6,250 bases of DNA from positions 1 through 6,250 of the forward strand of contig JAUHVN010000170.1 of assembly GCA_030425055.1 (NCBI GenBank), read 5' to 3'. Positions within the stretch are counted from its first letter, which is position 1; every line of letters starts with the position of its first letter. Under the pieces are notes generated by a model that did not search any database, was not told where the DNA came from, and worked only from the letters and a program-made list of their open reading frames with translations. Positions 1 through 5,591 of this stretch are shown here, in pieces. Source of the DNA: Actinomycetes bacterium. GTDB lineage: Bacteria; Actinomycetota; Actinomycetes; Actinomycetales; Microbacteriaceae. The translations under genes and the position numbers were made by a program.

Positions 1-195
1 TCGCTGTCGACGCTCGGCGACGCGTCGTCGAAGGGCTGGACGATCTTCTTCGCGATCGTGAGCATCATCGCCGGTGTCGCGCTGCTGTTCTCGCCGCTGT
101 ACATCGCCATCCTCTGGTGGCTGATCGGTATCGCGCTCATCGTGCTCGGTGTCATCAACATCGTGCGCGCGTTCACGTTCGGCAAGAACGCCTGA
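1..195 (+). CDS. HdeD/DUF308-family small membrane protein, C-terminal part (5' end outside window)
   Basis: Frame 1 is open from the first base to a TGA at 193-195 and gives the last 64 residues of a membrane protein. Two hydrophobic segments are visible, at about fragment residues 13-30 (starting WTIFFAIVSI) and 33-53 (LYIAILWWLIGIALIVLG). They are joined by a very short turn and followed by a short tail ending FGKNA. Paired helices with a WWLIG..L...G.. pattern near the C-terminus are typical of the HdeD/DUF308 family, whose members are inner-membrane proteins linked in E. coli to acid resistance; the function in Actinobacteria is not established. The gene ends at a strong hairpin terminator and converges on the peptidase gene. 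Membrane location is secure. The family call is probable, because only about a third of a typical protein is visible. Confidence 0.72.
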   Translation, partial: SLSTLGDASSKGWTIFFAIVSIIAGVALLFSPLYIAILWWLIGIALIVLGVINIVRAFTFGKNA

Positions 196-209
196 CCGCT
201 CGGTCCCAG

Positions 210-245
210 ACGAAGCCCCCCGGGATGCGTCCCGGGGGGCTTCGT
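210..245. terminator. Perfect 15-bp hairpin terminator between convergent genes
   Basis: The left arm acgaagccccccggg (210-224) and right arm cccggggggcttcgt (231-245) are exact reverse complements around a 6-base loop, atgcgt. The hairpin starts 14 bases after the stop of the HdeD-like gene and ends 19 bases before the stop of the peptidase gene on the other strand, so it can serve both. There is no clear U-tract on either side, which is common for actinobacterial terminators that rely on a strong GC stem. Confidence 0.9.
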
Positions 246-264
246 CATGGTTCCAATAGTTCCG

Positions 265-2253
265 TCAGCCGACGGGCAGGTACCGCCGCCACCAGTCGAG
301 GATGACCTCGAACCGCTGCACGCGATGGCGGGGCCGACCCGCCCGGCTGAGCTCGTGGCCTTCACCCGGGAAGACCACCAGCTCGGCGTCGACTCCCCCG
401 CGCTTGAGTGCGCTGTAGTATCGGGTCGCCTGCTCGAGCGGGCACCGGTAGTCCTGCTCCGAGTGCAGCACGAGGGTCGGTGTGCGCACGCGCTCCACGA
501 CGGCCATCGGGCTCTGGGCCTCGACCGCTTCCGCCTCGACGCCGACGTACTCGTCGCCGAAGAACGAGCCGATGTCGCTCGTCCCCCGGAACGAGACGGG
601 GTCGAGGAACCCGCGCTCGACGATCGCGCCCGCGAACCGGTGCTCGTGCGCGATGATCCACGCCGTCAGGTACCCGCCGTACGAGCCGCCCATCACACCG
701 ACGCGTGCGGCGTCGAGCCGCTCGTCCGATTCCAGCGCACCGTCGAGGAAGTCGATGACGTCGTGGAAGTCGAGGGTTCCCATCGCGTGCCGGATGCTGC
801 GCCCGTGGCTCCGCCCGTAGCCCGCCGAACCTCGGGGGTTGCAGTAGACCACCGCGTAGCCGGCATCCACGAGCACCTGTGTTTCGTCGAACAGGTGTAT
901 GCCGTGGGACGCATACGGTCCGCCGTGGATCTGGAGGATGACCGGGAACGGCCCCTCTCCCCCGGGCGTCGCGACCCATCCGTGCACCGGGTAGCCGTCG
1001 CGACCGTCGACCGTCAGCTCACGCGGCGCGACGATGCCCGCGGCCGCCGCTGCCCCGCCGAACGCGGTGAGCTGCCGCCGCTGCTCTCCTTCGAGCACGA
1101 ACAGCTCGCCGAAGGAATCGGGGACGGCGCCGCTGAAGACGATGCGGTCGCCGGATGCCGCATGCCCGCCGACCTCGATGTCTCCACCCACGAGCTCGAC
1201 GGAGCCGCCGCGGCGGTCGATGCGCAGCAGGCGTACGCGACCGTGCAGGCGGTCCTGGACCAGGATGTCCTCCCCGACGGGTGTGAGGTGGCTGCCCACC
1301 TCGCCGAGGTCCATCGTCTCGGCATCGGTGAGCCGCCGCGGGCCCCCGGCGTCCAGCAGCCACAGGGCGACACCGGGCGCGACGAAGTCGATGCCGTCTG
1401 GACCGGTCTCGTACGCCAGCAGCAGCACGGCGCCGTCGTCGGCGACAGCGAGGTCGGAGATGCCGAGACCCGCGTCTGCCGGCAGCACCTCGCGGCTGCC
1501 CGACCCGTCGACGCGCACGGCGATCACACGACTCCTCAAGTCGCGGCACGCGGGTTCGATGTCGTCGGGGACCGTGAGGATCTCGGTGCCGTCGGCGCTG
1601 AAGACGACGCCACCGTGCGACGTCGACCCGTCGGTCAGCTGACGCGCGGTCGCGGCCACCACTCGGCGCTCGGGCTGCGGCACACCGTCGGGCAGCGCGA
1701 CCGCGGCCGGCTCGTAGAAGGGCTCGGCGTCGGTCGCGGGCGCCGCGACCACGAAGAGGTGGGCGGGCCGATCCGCGAGGTAGCCGAGACCGTCGGCGTG
1801 CCAGCGCACGCCGGTGATGCGACGGGGTGCTTCGGCGGCGGCATCCAGCTTCTCGACCGTGCCGTAGCGCCCGTGCTCGGGCACGCGCGCCGTGAACGCC
1901 AGCTGGTCGCCGTCCGGCGACCAGTCGAACCCGTCGACGCCCGCGGGCGCGTCCGTCGCCTGGACGGGCTCCCCTCCCCCGACGTCGACCACGAAGATCT
2001 GGCCGCGCCCCTGGGCGTCGCCGCGGATGAACGCGATGGAGCGCCCGTCGGGCGACAGACGCGGCGACGAGTCGGCGGTGCCGCGCGTAAGCCGCCGCGG
2101 AGTGCCGTCGGGCAGGTCGACCCGCCAGAGCTGGCCAACCGAGCGGTTGGCGGCGAGGTCGGGGCGCGACGCCGCGAAGACCGCGAACGACCCGTCCGAC
2201 GCGATGTCGGGGCGGCCGACCGCGACGAGCGTCTCGATGTCGCTCGCGCGCAC
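265..2253 (-). CDS. S9 family (prolyl oligopeptidase/acylaminoacyl peptidase type) serine peptidase
   Basis: This 662-residue protein has the two-domain S9 layout. The N-terminal half looks like a beta-propeller, with WD40-like PD40 units such as SPRLSPDGRSIAF (about 63-75), FDWSPDGDQLAF (about 109-120) and VVFSADGTEIL (about 216-226). The C-terminal half (about 410-662) is an alpha/beta-hydrolase. It shows HGGP at 443-446 (oxyanion-hole region), the nucleophile elbow GGSYGG with Ser524, a likely catalytic Asp601 in LHSEQDYRCP, and His633 in GEGHE. These enzymes cleave short peptides or N-acylated residues, and the propeller excludes large substrates. No signal peptide is visible, so the protein is probably cytoplasmic. 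The start is a GTG at 2253-2251, one base after the SDR stop, with GGGGGAG as ribosome binding site just upstream, so it should be translationally coupled to the SDR. The exact substrate is unknown. Confidence 0.95.
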   Translation of the reverse strand: MRASDIETLVAVGRPDIASDGSFAVFAASRPDLAANRSVGQLWRVDLPDGTPRRLTRGTADSSPRLSPDGRSIAFIRGDAQGRGQIFVVDVGGGEPVQATDAPAGVDGFDWSPDGDQLAFTARVPEHGRYGTVEKLDAAAEAPRRITGVRWHADGLGYLADRPAHLFVVAAPATDAEPFYEPAAVALPDGVPQPERRVVAATARQLTDGSTSHGGVVFSADGTEILTVPDDIEPACRDLRSRVIAVRVDGSGSREVLPADAGLGISDLAVADDGAVLLLAYETGPDGIDFVAPGVALWLLDAGGPRRLTDAETMDLGEVGSHLTPVGEDILVQDRLHGRVRLLRIDRRGGSVELVGGDIEVGGHAASGDRIVFSGAVPDSFGELFVLEGEQRRQLTAFGGAAAAAGIVAPRELTVDGRDGYPVHGWVATPGGEGPFPVILQIHGGPYASHGIHLFDETQVLVDAGYAVVYCNPRGSAGYGRSHGRSIRHAMGTLDFHDVIDFLDGALESDERLDAARVGVMGGSYGGYLTAWIIAHEHRFAGAIVERGFLDPVSFRGTSDIGSFFGDEYVGVEAEAVEAQSPMAVVERVRTPTLVLHSEQDYRCPLEQATRYYSALKRGGVDAELVVFPGEGHELSRAGRPRHRVQRFEVILDWWRRYLPVG

Positions 2254-2254
2254 G

Positions 2255-3019
2255 TCACTCCCCCGCGAACGAACCGGTGTCGCCGACCAGGCGCGTGTTG
2301 TCGTCGGGCACGGGGTCGACGGCGGCGCGCGCGACCTCGGCGGCGAACTCCGACACGTTGTAGAGCTTGCCGGCAGACTCGCGACGCGAGGCGATGGCGC
2401 CGGGGTTGGCGCGCTCGAGCAGCGTCGCCGTGATCGTGCCCTCGATCATGTCGCCCGAGACGACCGTGAAGCCGATGCCGCGCTCGGCGAGGCCGGGGAT
2501 GCGCTCGCGCAGCGCGTCCTCGCCCGCTCGCTTGGACAGGGCCACGGGCTCGTACTCGGGCATCGTGGGGGTCGTGCGGATGAAGTGGGCCTGGTGGCTG
2601 GTCACGAACACGACGCGCGATCCGTCGCCCATGAGCGGAAGCGCGGCCTCGAGCACGTTCACCTGCGCATCGCGGTTGAGCTTGAGCGCGTAGTCCTCGG
2701 CCATGCCCGATTCCATGCCGCCGGACGCGTTCAGCACGAGGATGTCGAGCGACCCGAACGTCGCCTTCACCTCGTCGAACATCGCTGCGACCGATGCCGG
2801 GTCGGTCAGGTCGGCGCCCACGACGAGCGCCCGGACGCCGAGCTCACGCAGCTGCTCGGCGAGCTTCTCGGCGCGCGGCGCCTTGTTGCGGTAGTTGATC
2901 ACGACATCGGCCCCCGCCTCGGCGAGGTAGCGGACGGTGTCGGCGCCGATCCCCCGCGACGAACCGGTCACCAGTGCGGTACGGCCCGAGAGCGATCCGG
3001 ATTCGAGGGGCTGGGTCAT
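2255..3019 (-). CDS. Short-chain dehydrogenase/reductase (SDR) family oxidoreductase with atypical catalytic tyrosine spacing
   Basis: This is a 254-residue classical-length SDR. The Rossmann cofactor motif TGSSRGIG lies at 18-25, NASGG at 97-101 replaces the usual NNAG, Asn115 falls where the catalytic Asn is expected, and Ser141 in VFVTSHQ is the likely catalytic serine. The active-site Tyr-Lys pair is unusual. The local sequence is YEPVALSK, with Tyr156 seven residues before Lys163 instead of four. The position that would normally hold Tyr is Val159. The start is the ATG at 3019-3017, preceded by AGGAG (3031-3027) seven bases away; upstream codons in the same frame lie in the divergent promoter region and the antisense of nfeD, so they are not coding. 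It is the first gene of an operon with the S9 peptidase. The substrate cannot be read from the sequence. A typical role would be NAD(P)(H)-dependent reduction or oxidation of a carbonyl or alcohol, if it is active. Confidence 0.93.
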   Translation of the reverse strand: MTQPLESGSLSGRTALVTGSSRGIGADTVRYLAEAGADVVINYRNKAPRAEKLAEQLRELGVRALVVGADLTDPASVAAMFDEVKATFGSLDILVLNASGGMESGMAEDYALKLNRDAQVNVLEAALPLMGDGSRVVFVTSHQAHFIRTTPTMPEYEPVALSKRAGEDALRERIPGLAERGIGFTVVSGDMIEGTITATLLERANPGAIASRRESAGKLYNVSEFAAEVARAAVDPVPDDNTRLVGDTGSFAGE

Positions 3020-3026
3020 GTGCGGA

Positions 3027-3031
3027 CTCCT
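3027..3031 (-). promoter_or_regulatory. Ribosome binding site of the SDR gene
   Basis: On the minus strand the bases read AGGAG, followed by seven bases and then the ATG at 3019. This fixes the SDR start and rules out the longer open frame that continues upstream through the intergenic region. Confidence 0.8.
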
Positions 3032-3047
3032 GTTGCTGGCGGTGCGA

Positions 3048-3064
3048 TCCGGCGACCCGCCGGA
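3048..3064. repeat. 7-bp inverted repeat TCCGGCG-acc-CGCCGGA
   Basis: TCCGGCG (3048-3054) and CGCCGGA (3058-3064) are exact reverse complements separated by three bases. A third copy, TCCGGCG, sits at 3083-3089 in the same intergenic region. The hairpin would fall near the 5' end of the SDR transcript if the minus-strand -10 proposed here is right. It could be an mRNA leader hairpin or a repressor half-site pair. The region is very GC-rich, so chance is also possible. Confidence 0.4.
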
Positions 3065-3072
3065 CCGTCTCG

Positions 3073-3082
3073 ACCCTACCAA
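3073..3082 (-). promoter_or_regulatory. Candidate extended -10 promoter element for the SDR-peptidase operon
   Basis: Read on the minus strand, the sequence is TTGGTAGGGT: a TGn extension followed by the -10 candidate TAGGGT (positions 3078-3073). Transcription would begin around 3066, about 47 bases before the SDR start codon. No convincing -35 hexamer is visible at the expected distance. The element is an exact mirror of the one facing nfeD. Confidence 0.4.
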
Positions 3083-3105
3083 TCCGGCGCCGCGCGACCC
3101 CCGCG

Positions 3106-3115
3106 TTGGTAGTCT
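3106..3115 (+). promoter_or_regulatory. Candidate extended -10 promoter element for the nfeD-SPFH-GDPD operon
   Basis: TTGGTAGTCT contains a TGn extension and the -10 candidate TAGTCT at 3110-3115. Transcription would begin around 3122, leaving a short leader with the GGAGGAGG ribosome binding site before the ATG at 3143. No clear -35 hexamer is seen about 17 bases upstream. Confidence 0.42.
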
Positions 3116-3127
3116 CATCAGCAAGAC

Positions 3128-3135
3128 GGAGGAGG
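3128..3135 (+). promoter_or_regulatory. Strong ribosome binding site of the nfeD-like gene
   Basis: GGAGGAGG is nearly a full match to the anti-Shine-Dalgarno sequence and lies seven bases before the ATG at 3143. It fixes that start and suggests efficient translation of the first gene of the operon. Confidence 0.85.
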
Positions 3136-3142
3136 ACGAGCG

Positions 3143-3637
3143 ATGCTGCCGGACCTGACGCAGTACATGTGGATTCTGTGGCTCGCGCTGGCCTTCGTCT
3201 TCGTGATCGTCGAGCTGGTGACGCTCGAATTCACCTTCCTGATGCTCGCCGCGGGCAGCCTCATCGGCGGTCTCGGCGTCAATCTCCTCGGCGGCCCGTG
3301 GTGGCTGCAGATCGCGATGGCGGCGATCCTGTCGGCGCTGCTCCTGTTCACGATCCGCCCGCTGCTGCTGCGCGCCCTGCGCAAACGGAACCCCGCCGTC
3401 GCGACCAACGTCGACGCCCTCTACGGCATGGCCGGACGCGTGATCGCCCCCTTCGTCGACGGCGCGGGATCCGTGCGCCTCGAGAACGGCGAGAGCTGGA
3501 CGGCCCGTCTCGCCGACGGCGTGCCCGACGCCGGCTTCGACGTCGGTGCGCGCGTCACCGTCGCGGCCGTCCACGGCGCGACCGTCGAGGTGCAGGCCGT
3601 CACTCCCCCCGCAGAAAGGACCCCCGACGATGATTGA
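3143..3637 (+). CDS. NfeD-like membrane protein (short form, OB-fold C-terminus)
   Basis: This 164-residue protein has two or three membrane segments in the first half (about 9-28, 30-49 and 52-73). A basic stretch, LRALRKR, follows, and then a soluble domain at about 90-152 starting LYGMAGRV. The pattern GxxGRV...GSVRLENGESWTARL...GARVTV..V.GATVEV is that of the NfeD C-terminal OB-fold. There is no serine protease (ClpP-like) domain, so this is the short NfeD type. Short NfeD proteins, including E. coli YbbJ beside QmcA, are encoded next to SPFH proteins and are thought to stabilise or organise their membrane assemblies. That pairing is seen here: the next gene encodes an SPFH protein and its start overlaps this stop by 8 bases. 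A strong ribosome binding site fixes the start. The last residues (TPPAERTPDDD) are a short polar tail. Confidence 0.93.
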   Translation: MLPDLTQYMWILWLALAFVFVIVELVTLEFTFLMLAAGSLIGGLGVNLLGGPWWLQIAMAAILSALLLFTIRPLLLRALRKRNPAVATNVDALYGMAGRVIAPFVDGAGSVRLENGESWTARLADGVPDAGFDVGARVTVAAVHGATVEVQAVTPPAERTPDDD

Positions 3638-4694
3638 CCCCGGAGCCTTCATCGGCCAGATCTTCATCATCGTGCTGCTGGTCGTCCTGGCGATCTTCGT
3701 GATCGTCGTGATCTTCCGCTCGATCCGCATCATCCCGCAGGCGTACGCCGGCATCGTGGAGCGGCTCGGCCGCTACCAGCGCACGCTGAGCCCCGGACTG
3801 AACCTGCTCGTGCCGTTCATCGACCGGCTGCGGCCGCTCGTCGACATGCGCGAGCAGGTCGTGTCGTTCCCGCCGCAGCCGGTGATCACCGAGGACAACC
3901 TCGTCGTCTCGATCGACACGGTCGTCTACTTCCAGGTCACCGACGCGCGGGCCGCGACCTACGAGATCGCCAACTATCTCAGCGCCGTCGAGCAGCTCAC
4001 CACGACCACCCTGCGAAACGTCGTCGGCGGGCTCAACCTCGAAGAGGCGCTCACCAGCCGCGACAACATCAACGGCCAGCTGCGCGTCGTGCTCGACGAG
4101 GCGACGGGCAAATGGGGTCTGCGCGTCTCGCGCGTCGAGCTGAAGGCGATCGATCCGCCGCTGTCGATCCAGGACTCGATGGAGAAGCAGATGCGCGCCG
4201 AGCGCGACCGCCGTGCCGCGATCCTGACGGCGGAAGGGTCGAAGCAGTCGCAGATCCTCGAGGCCGAAGGCCGCCGCCAGGCCGAGATCCTGCGCGCCGA
4301 GGGCGACAAGCAGGCTGCGGTGCTGCGCGCACAGGGCGAGTCCGAGGCGATCGAGATGGTCTTCGACGCCATCCACAACGGCGACCCCGACGACAAGCTG
4401 CTCGCCTATCAATACCTGCAGACGCTGCCGAAGATCGCCGAGAGCGCGTCGAGCAAGATGTGGATCATCCCGAGCGAGTTCACCGAAGCCCTCAAGGGCA
4501 TCGGCGACGCCTTCGGGGGTCGTGCGCCCGCCTCCCCTGCGCCCAAGACGCCCCGCCCCACGGTCTCGCGCGGAGCGGGCACGGCCGCGGACGCCGCAGT
4601 GGCGGCCGCCCGCGAGGCGGCATCCGCCGCCGACGACATCGCCACCGAGGCGCGCAACCGCACGCCGGGCGTCGCCGGTGAACCGGGCGTCTGA
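3630..4694 (+). CDS. SPFH/band 7 (stomatin/paraslipin, QmcA-like) membrane protein
   Basis: This 354-residue protein has one N-terminal membrane anchor (about 8-29), then IIPQAYAGIVERLGRYQRTLSP, the start of the SPFH/PHB domain (about 32-190). That domain includes PGLNLLVPFIDR, MREQVVSFPPQPVITEDN and the conserved ELKAIDPP (170-177). Four 11-residue repeats of the type ILxAEGxxQ (about 196-239) form the coiled-coil region used for oligomerisation. The segment LLAYQYLQTLPKIAESASSKMWIIPSE (about 257-283) is typical of the paraslipin group. The C-terminus from about 298 is a Pro/Ala-rich, probably disordered tail. Such proteins form large membrane-bound rings or cages that organise lipid microdomains and can regulate membrane proteases such as FtsH. 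The ATG at 3630 is preceded by AAAGGA at 3615-3620 and overlaps the nfeD stop; upstream codons in this frame overlap nfeD coding and are not used. The gene belongs to the nfeD-SPFH-GDPD operon. Confidence 0.95.
   Translation: MIDPGAFIGQIFIIVLLVVLAIFVIVVIFRSIRIIPQAYAGIVERLGRYQRTLSPGLNLLVPFIDRLRPLVDMREQVVSFPPQPVITEDNLVVSIDTVVYFQVTDARAATYEIANYLSAVEQLTTTTLRNVVGGLNLEEALTSRDNINGQLRVVLDEATGKWGLRVSRVELKAIDPPLSIQDSMEKQMRAERDRRAAILTAEGSKQSQILEAEGRRQAEILRAEGDKQAAVLRAQGESEAIEMVFDAIHNGDPDDKLLAYQYLQTLPKIAESASSKMWIIPSEFTEALKGIGDAFGGRAPASPAPKTPRPTVSRGAGTAADAAVAAAREAASAADDIATEARNRTPGVAGEPGV
4215..4346 (+). repeat. Four tandem 33-bp units encoding 11-residue coiled-coil repeats in the SPFH protein
   Basis: Residues 196-239 fall into four consecutive 11-residue units with the shared core I/V-L-x-A-E/Q-G-x-x-Q/E (ILTAEGSKQ, ILEAEGRRQ, ILRAEGDKQ, VLRAQGESE). 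The period of 11 suits a hendecad coiled coil. It is a known feature of stomatin/QmcA-type proteins and not a separate DNA element. Confidence 0.8.
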
Positions 4695-5472
4695 CCGCCG
4701 GCCGCACCCCTGGTTCGCCGGGCGCCCGCCGCGGGTGCTCGCTCACCGGGGGCTGGTCACCGACGCCGATGCGGCGCACGGCGTCGTCGAGAACTCCTTC
4801 GCGGCCGTCGCCGCCGCCGACGCCGCCGGCGCGCGTTACGTGGAATCGGACTGCCACCTGACCGCTGACGGTGTCGTCGTGCTGTTCCACGACGACGACC
4901 TCACGCGCGTGACCGGCGATCCGCGGAAGGTCGCCGACGTCTCCTCCCGCGAGCTCGAGGACCTCATGTCCGGACGAGGCGGGCTCATCACGCTCGCGCA
5001 GGCTCTCGAGGCGTTCCCCACGACACGGTTCAACCTGGATGTGAAGGCACCGGATGCCGCGGAGCCGGTCGGCCGCCTCGTCGCCCCGCACGCAGCGCGC
5101 GTGCTGCTGACGAGCTTCTCGGACGACCGTCGACGGGTGGCGCTGCGGGCCGCGACGACGGGCGGCGCCGAGCGTCCCGCGACGTCGGCCGGCACGGCGA
5201 CGATCGCCCGGCTTCTGCTCTCGGTCGCCGTCGGTGCGCGGGCCTGGACGCGACGCATCCTGCGCGGCATCGACGCGCTGCAGGTGCCCGAGAAGCGCGG
5301 CGCGATCCGCATCGTGACGAAGCGGATGCTGGCGGCAGCGCACCGCAACGGCGTGGAGGTCCACGTGTGGACGGTCAACGACGAGGCCGACATGCGCCGC
5401 CTCCTGGCGCTCGGCGTCGACGGGCTCGTGACCGATCGGGCCGACGTCGCACTGCGCGTCGTGGGTGCCTGA
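4678..5472 (+). CDS. Glycerophosphodiester phosphodiesterase (GDPD family), cytoplasmic
   Basis: From a GTG at 4678 the protein has 264 residues, the usual length for a cytoplasmic UgpQ-like GDPD. It hydrolyses glycerophosphodiesters (deacylated phospholipid head groups) to sn-glycerol 3-phosphate and an alcohol, using a divalent metal in a TIM barrel. Visible motifs are LAHRG with His23, EN at 39-40, the metal-site pair ESD (Glu56, Asp58), FHDDDLTRVTG with His71 (the HD pair), NLDVK with Lys123, HVWTVND (229-235) and GVDGLVTDRAD (247-257). No signal peptide is present. The chosen GTG overlaps the SPFH stop by 17 bases. No clear Shine-Dalgarno sequence precedes it, so translation is probably coupled to the upstream gene. 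The frame stays open further upstream, but that part is arginine/proline-rich shadow of the SPFH gene. The next in-frame candidates downstream would cut into the HRG motif. Confidence 0.93.
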   Translation: MNRASDRRPHPWFAGRPPRVLAHRGLVTDADAAHGVVENSFAAVAAADAAGARYVESDCHLTADGVVVLFHDDDLTRVTGDPRKVADVSSRELEDLMSGRGGLITLAQALEAFPTTRFNLDVKAPDAAEPVGRLVAPHAARVLLTSFSDDRRRVALRAATTGGAERPATSAGTATIARLLLSVAVGARAWTRRILRGIDALQVPEKRGAIRIVTKRMLAAAHRNGVEVHVWTVNDEADMRRLLALGVDGLVTDRADVALRVVGA

Positions 5473-5525
5473 CCGGGTGGTTCCCCGGCGTCCGCTGAGC
5501 ATCGGCTGTGAAAGGTCTCTCAGCG
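5473..5525. other. Post-GDPD intergenic region with weak inverted repeats (possible weak terminator)
   Basis: Directly after the GDPD stop, CCGGG (5473-5477) can pair with CCCGG (5484-5488) around a 6-base loop. Further on, CGCTGAG (5493-5499) pairs with CTCAGCG (5519-5525) around a 19-base loop. Neither has a T-tract and both stems are short. They may contribute to ending the nfeD operon, but transcription could also read through into rbpA. Confidence 0.3.
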
Positions 5526-5535
5526 CGCCCCGTTC

Positions 5536-5561
5536 GGATTGTCCACCCAGGTGAGGCCGTT
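5536..5561 (+). promoter_or_regulatory. Candidate sigma-R/sigma-H-type (ECF) promoter of rbpA
   Basis: GGATT at 5536-5540, then 18 bases, then GTT at 5559-5561. This differs by one base from the sigma-R consensus of Streptomyces (GGAAT-N18-GTT). rbpA is a known sigma-R target in Streptomyces coelicolor, and its mycobacterial counterpart is stress-induced. The implied start near 5569-5571 gives a short leader before the ATG at 5592. A sigma-70-like alternative in the same place is TTGTCC (5539-5544), 16 bases, TAGACA (5561-5566), which is a poor match. The call rests on motif and gene identity only. Confidence 0.5.
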
Positions 5562-5577
5562 AGACATGACAGCGGAC

Positions 5578-5584
5578 GAGAGGA
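5578..5584 (+). promoter_or_regulatory. Ribosome binding site of rbpA
   Basis: GAGAGGA lies seven bases before the ATG at 5592. It selects this start over the in-frame ATG-type codons further upstream, which would add residues that the RbpA family does not have. Confidence 0.75.
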
Positions 5585-5591
5585 CCACACA

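Noticed and set aside
247..2433. A 728-codon open frame on the plus strand opposite the S9 peptidase and part of the SDR
   Set aside because: It is antisense to a gene with a full S9 catalytic triad and propeller motifs. Its translation is rich in Arg, Val, Asp and Ala with no recognisable domain, as expected for a shadow frame in GC-rich DNA, and it spans two genes and a terminator arm.
3020..3754. Upstream extension of the SDR frame on the minus strand (to 3754)
   Set aside because: It runs antisense through the divergent promoter, nfeD and the start of the SPFH gene. A clear ribosome binding site supports the ATG at 3019, and SDR homology starts there.
3600..4412. A 270-codon minus-strand frame opposite the SPFH gene
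   Set aside because: It is a shadow of a conserved gene, rich in Leu, Asp, Val and Arg and lacking any family signature.
4522..4677. In-frame extension upstream of the GDPD GTG start
   Set aside because: The extra residues are an Arg/Pro-rich shadow of the SPFH tail, GDPD proteins of this type begin shortly before the HRG motif, and a 173-base overlap would be unusual.
4492..5502. A 336-codon minus-strand frame opposite the GDPD gene
   Set aside because: It is antisense to a GDPD with intact catalytic motifs. The composition is Arg/His/Gly-rich and no domain is recognisable.
5508..5591. Longer N-terminus for RbpA from 5508
   Set aside because: RbpA proteins start with a MADRxLRGxRLG-like segment, the ribosome binding site is right before 5592, and the candidate promoter lies inside the extension.
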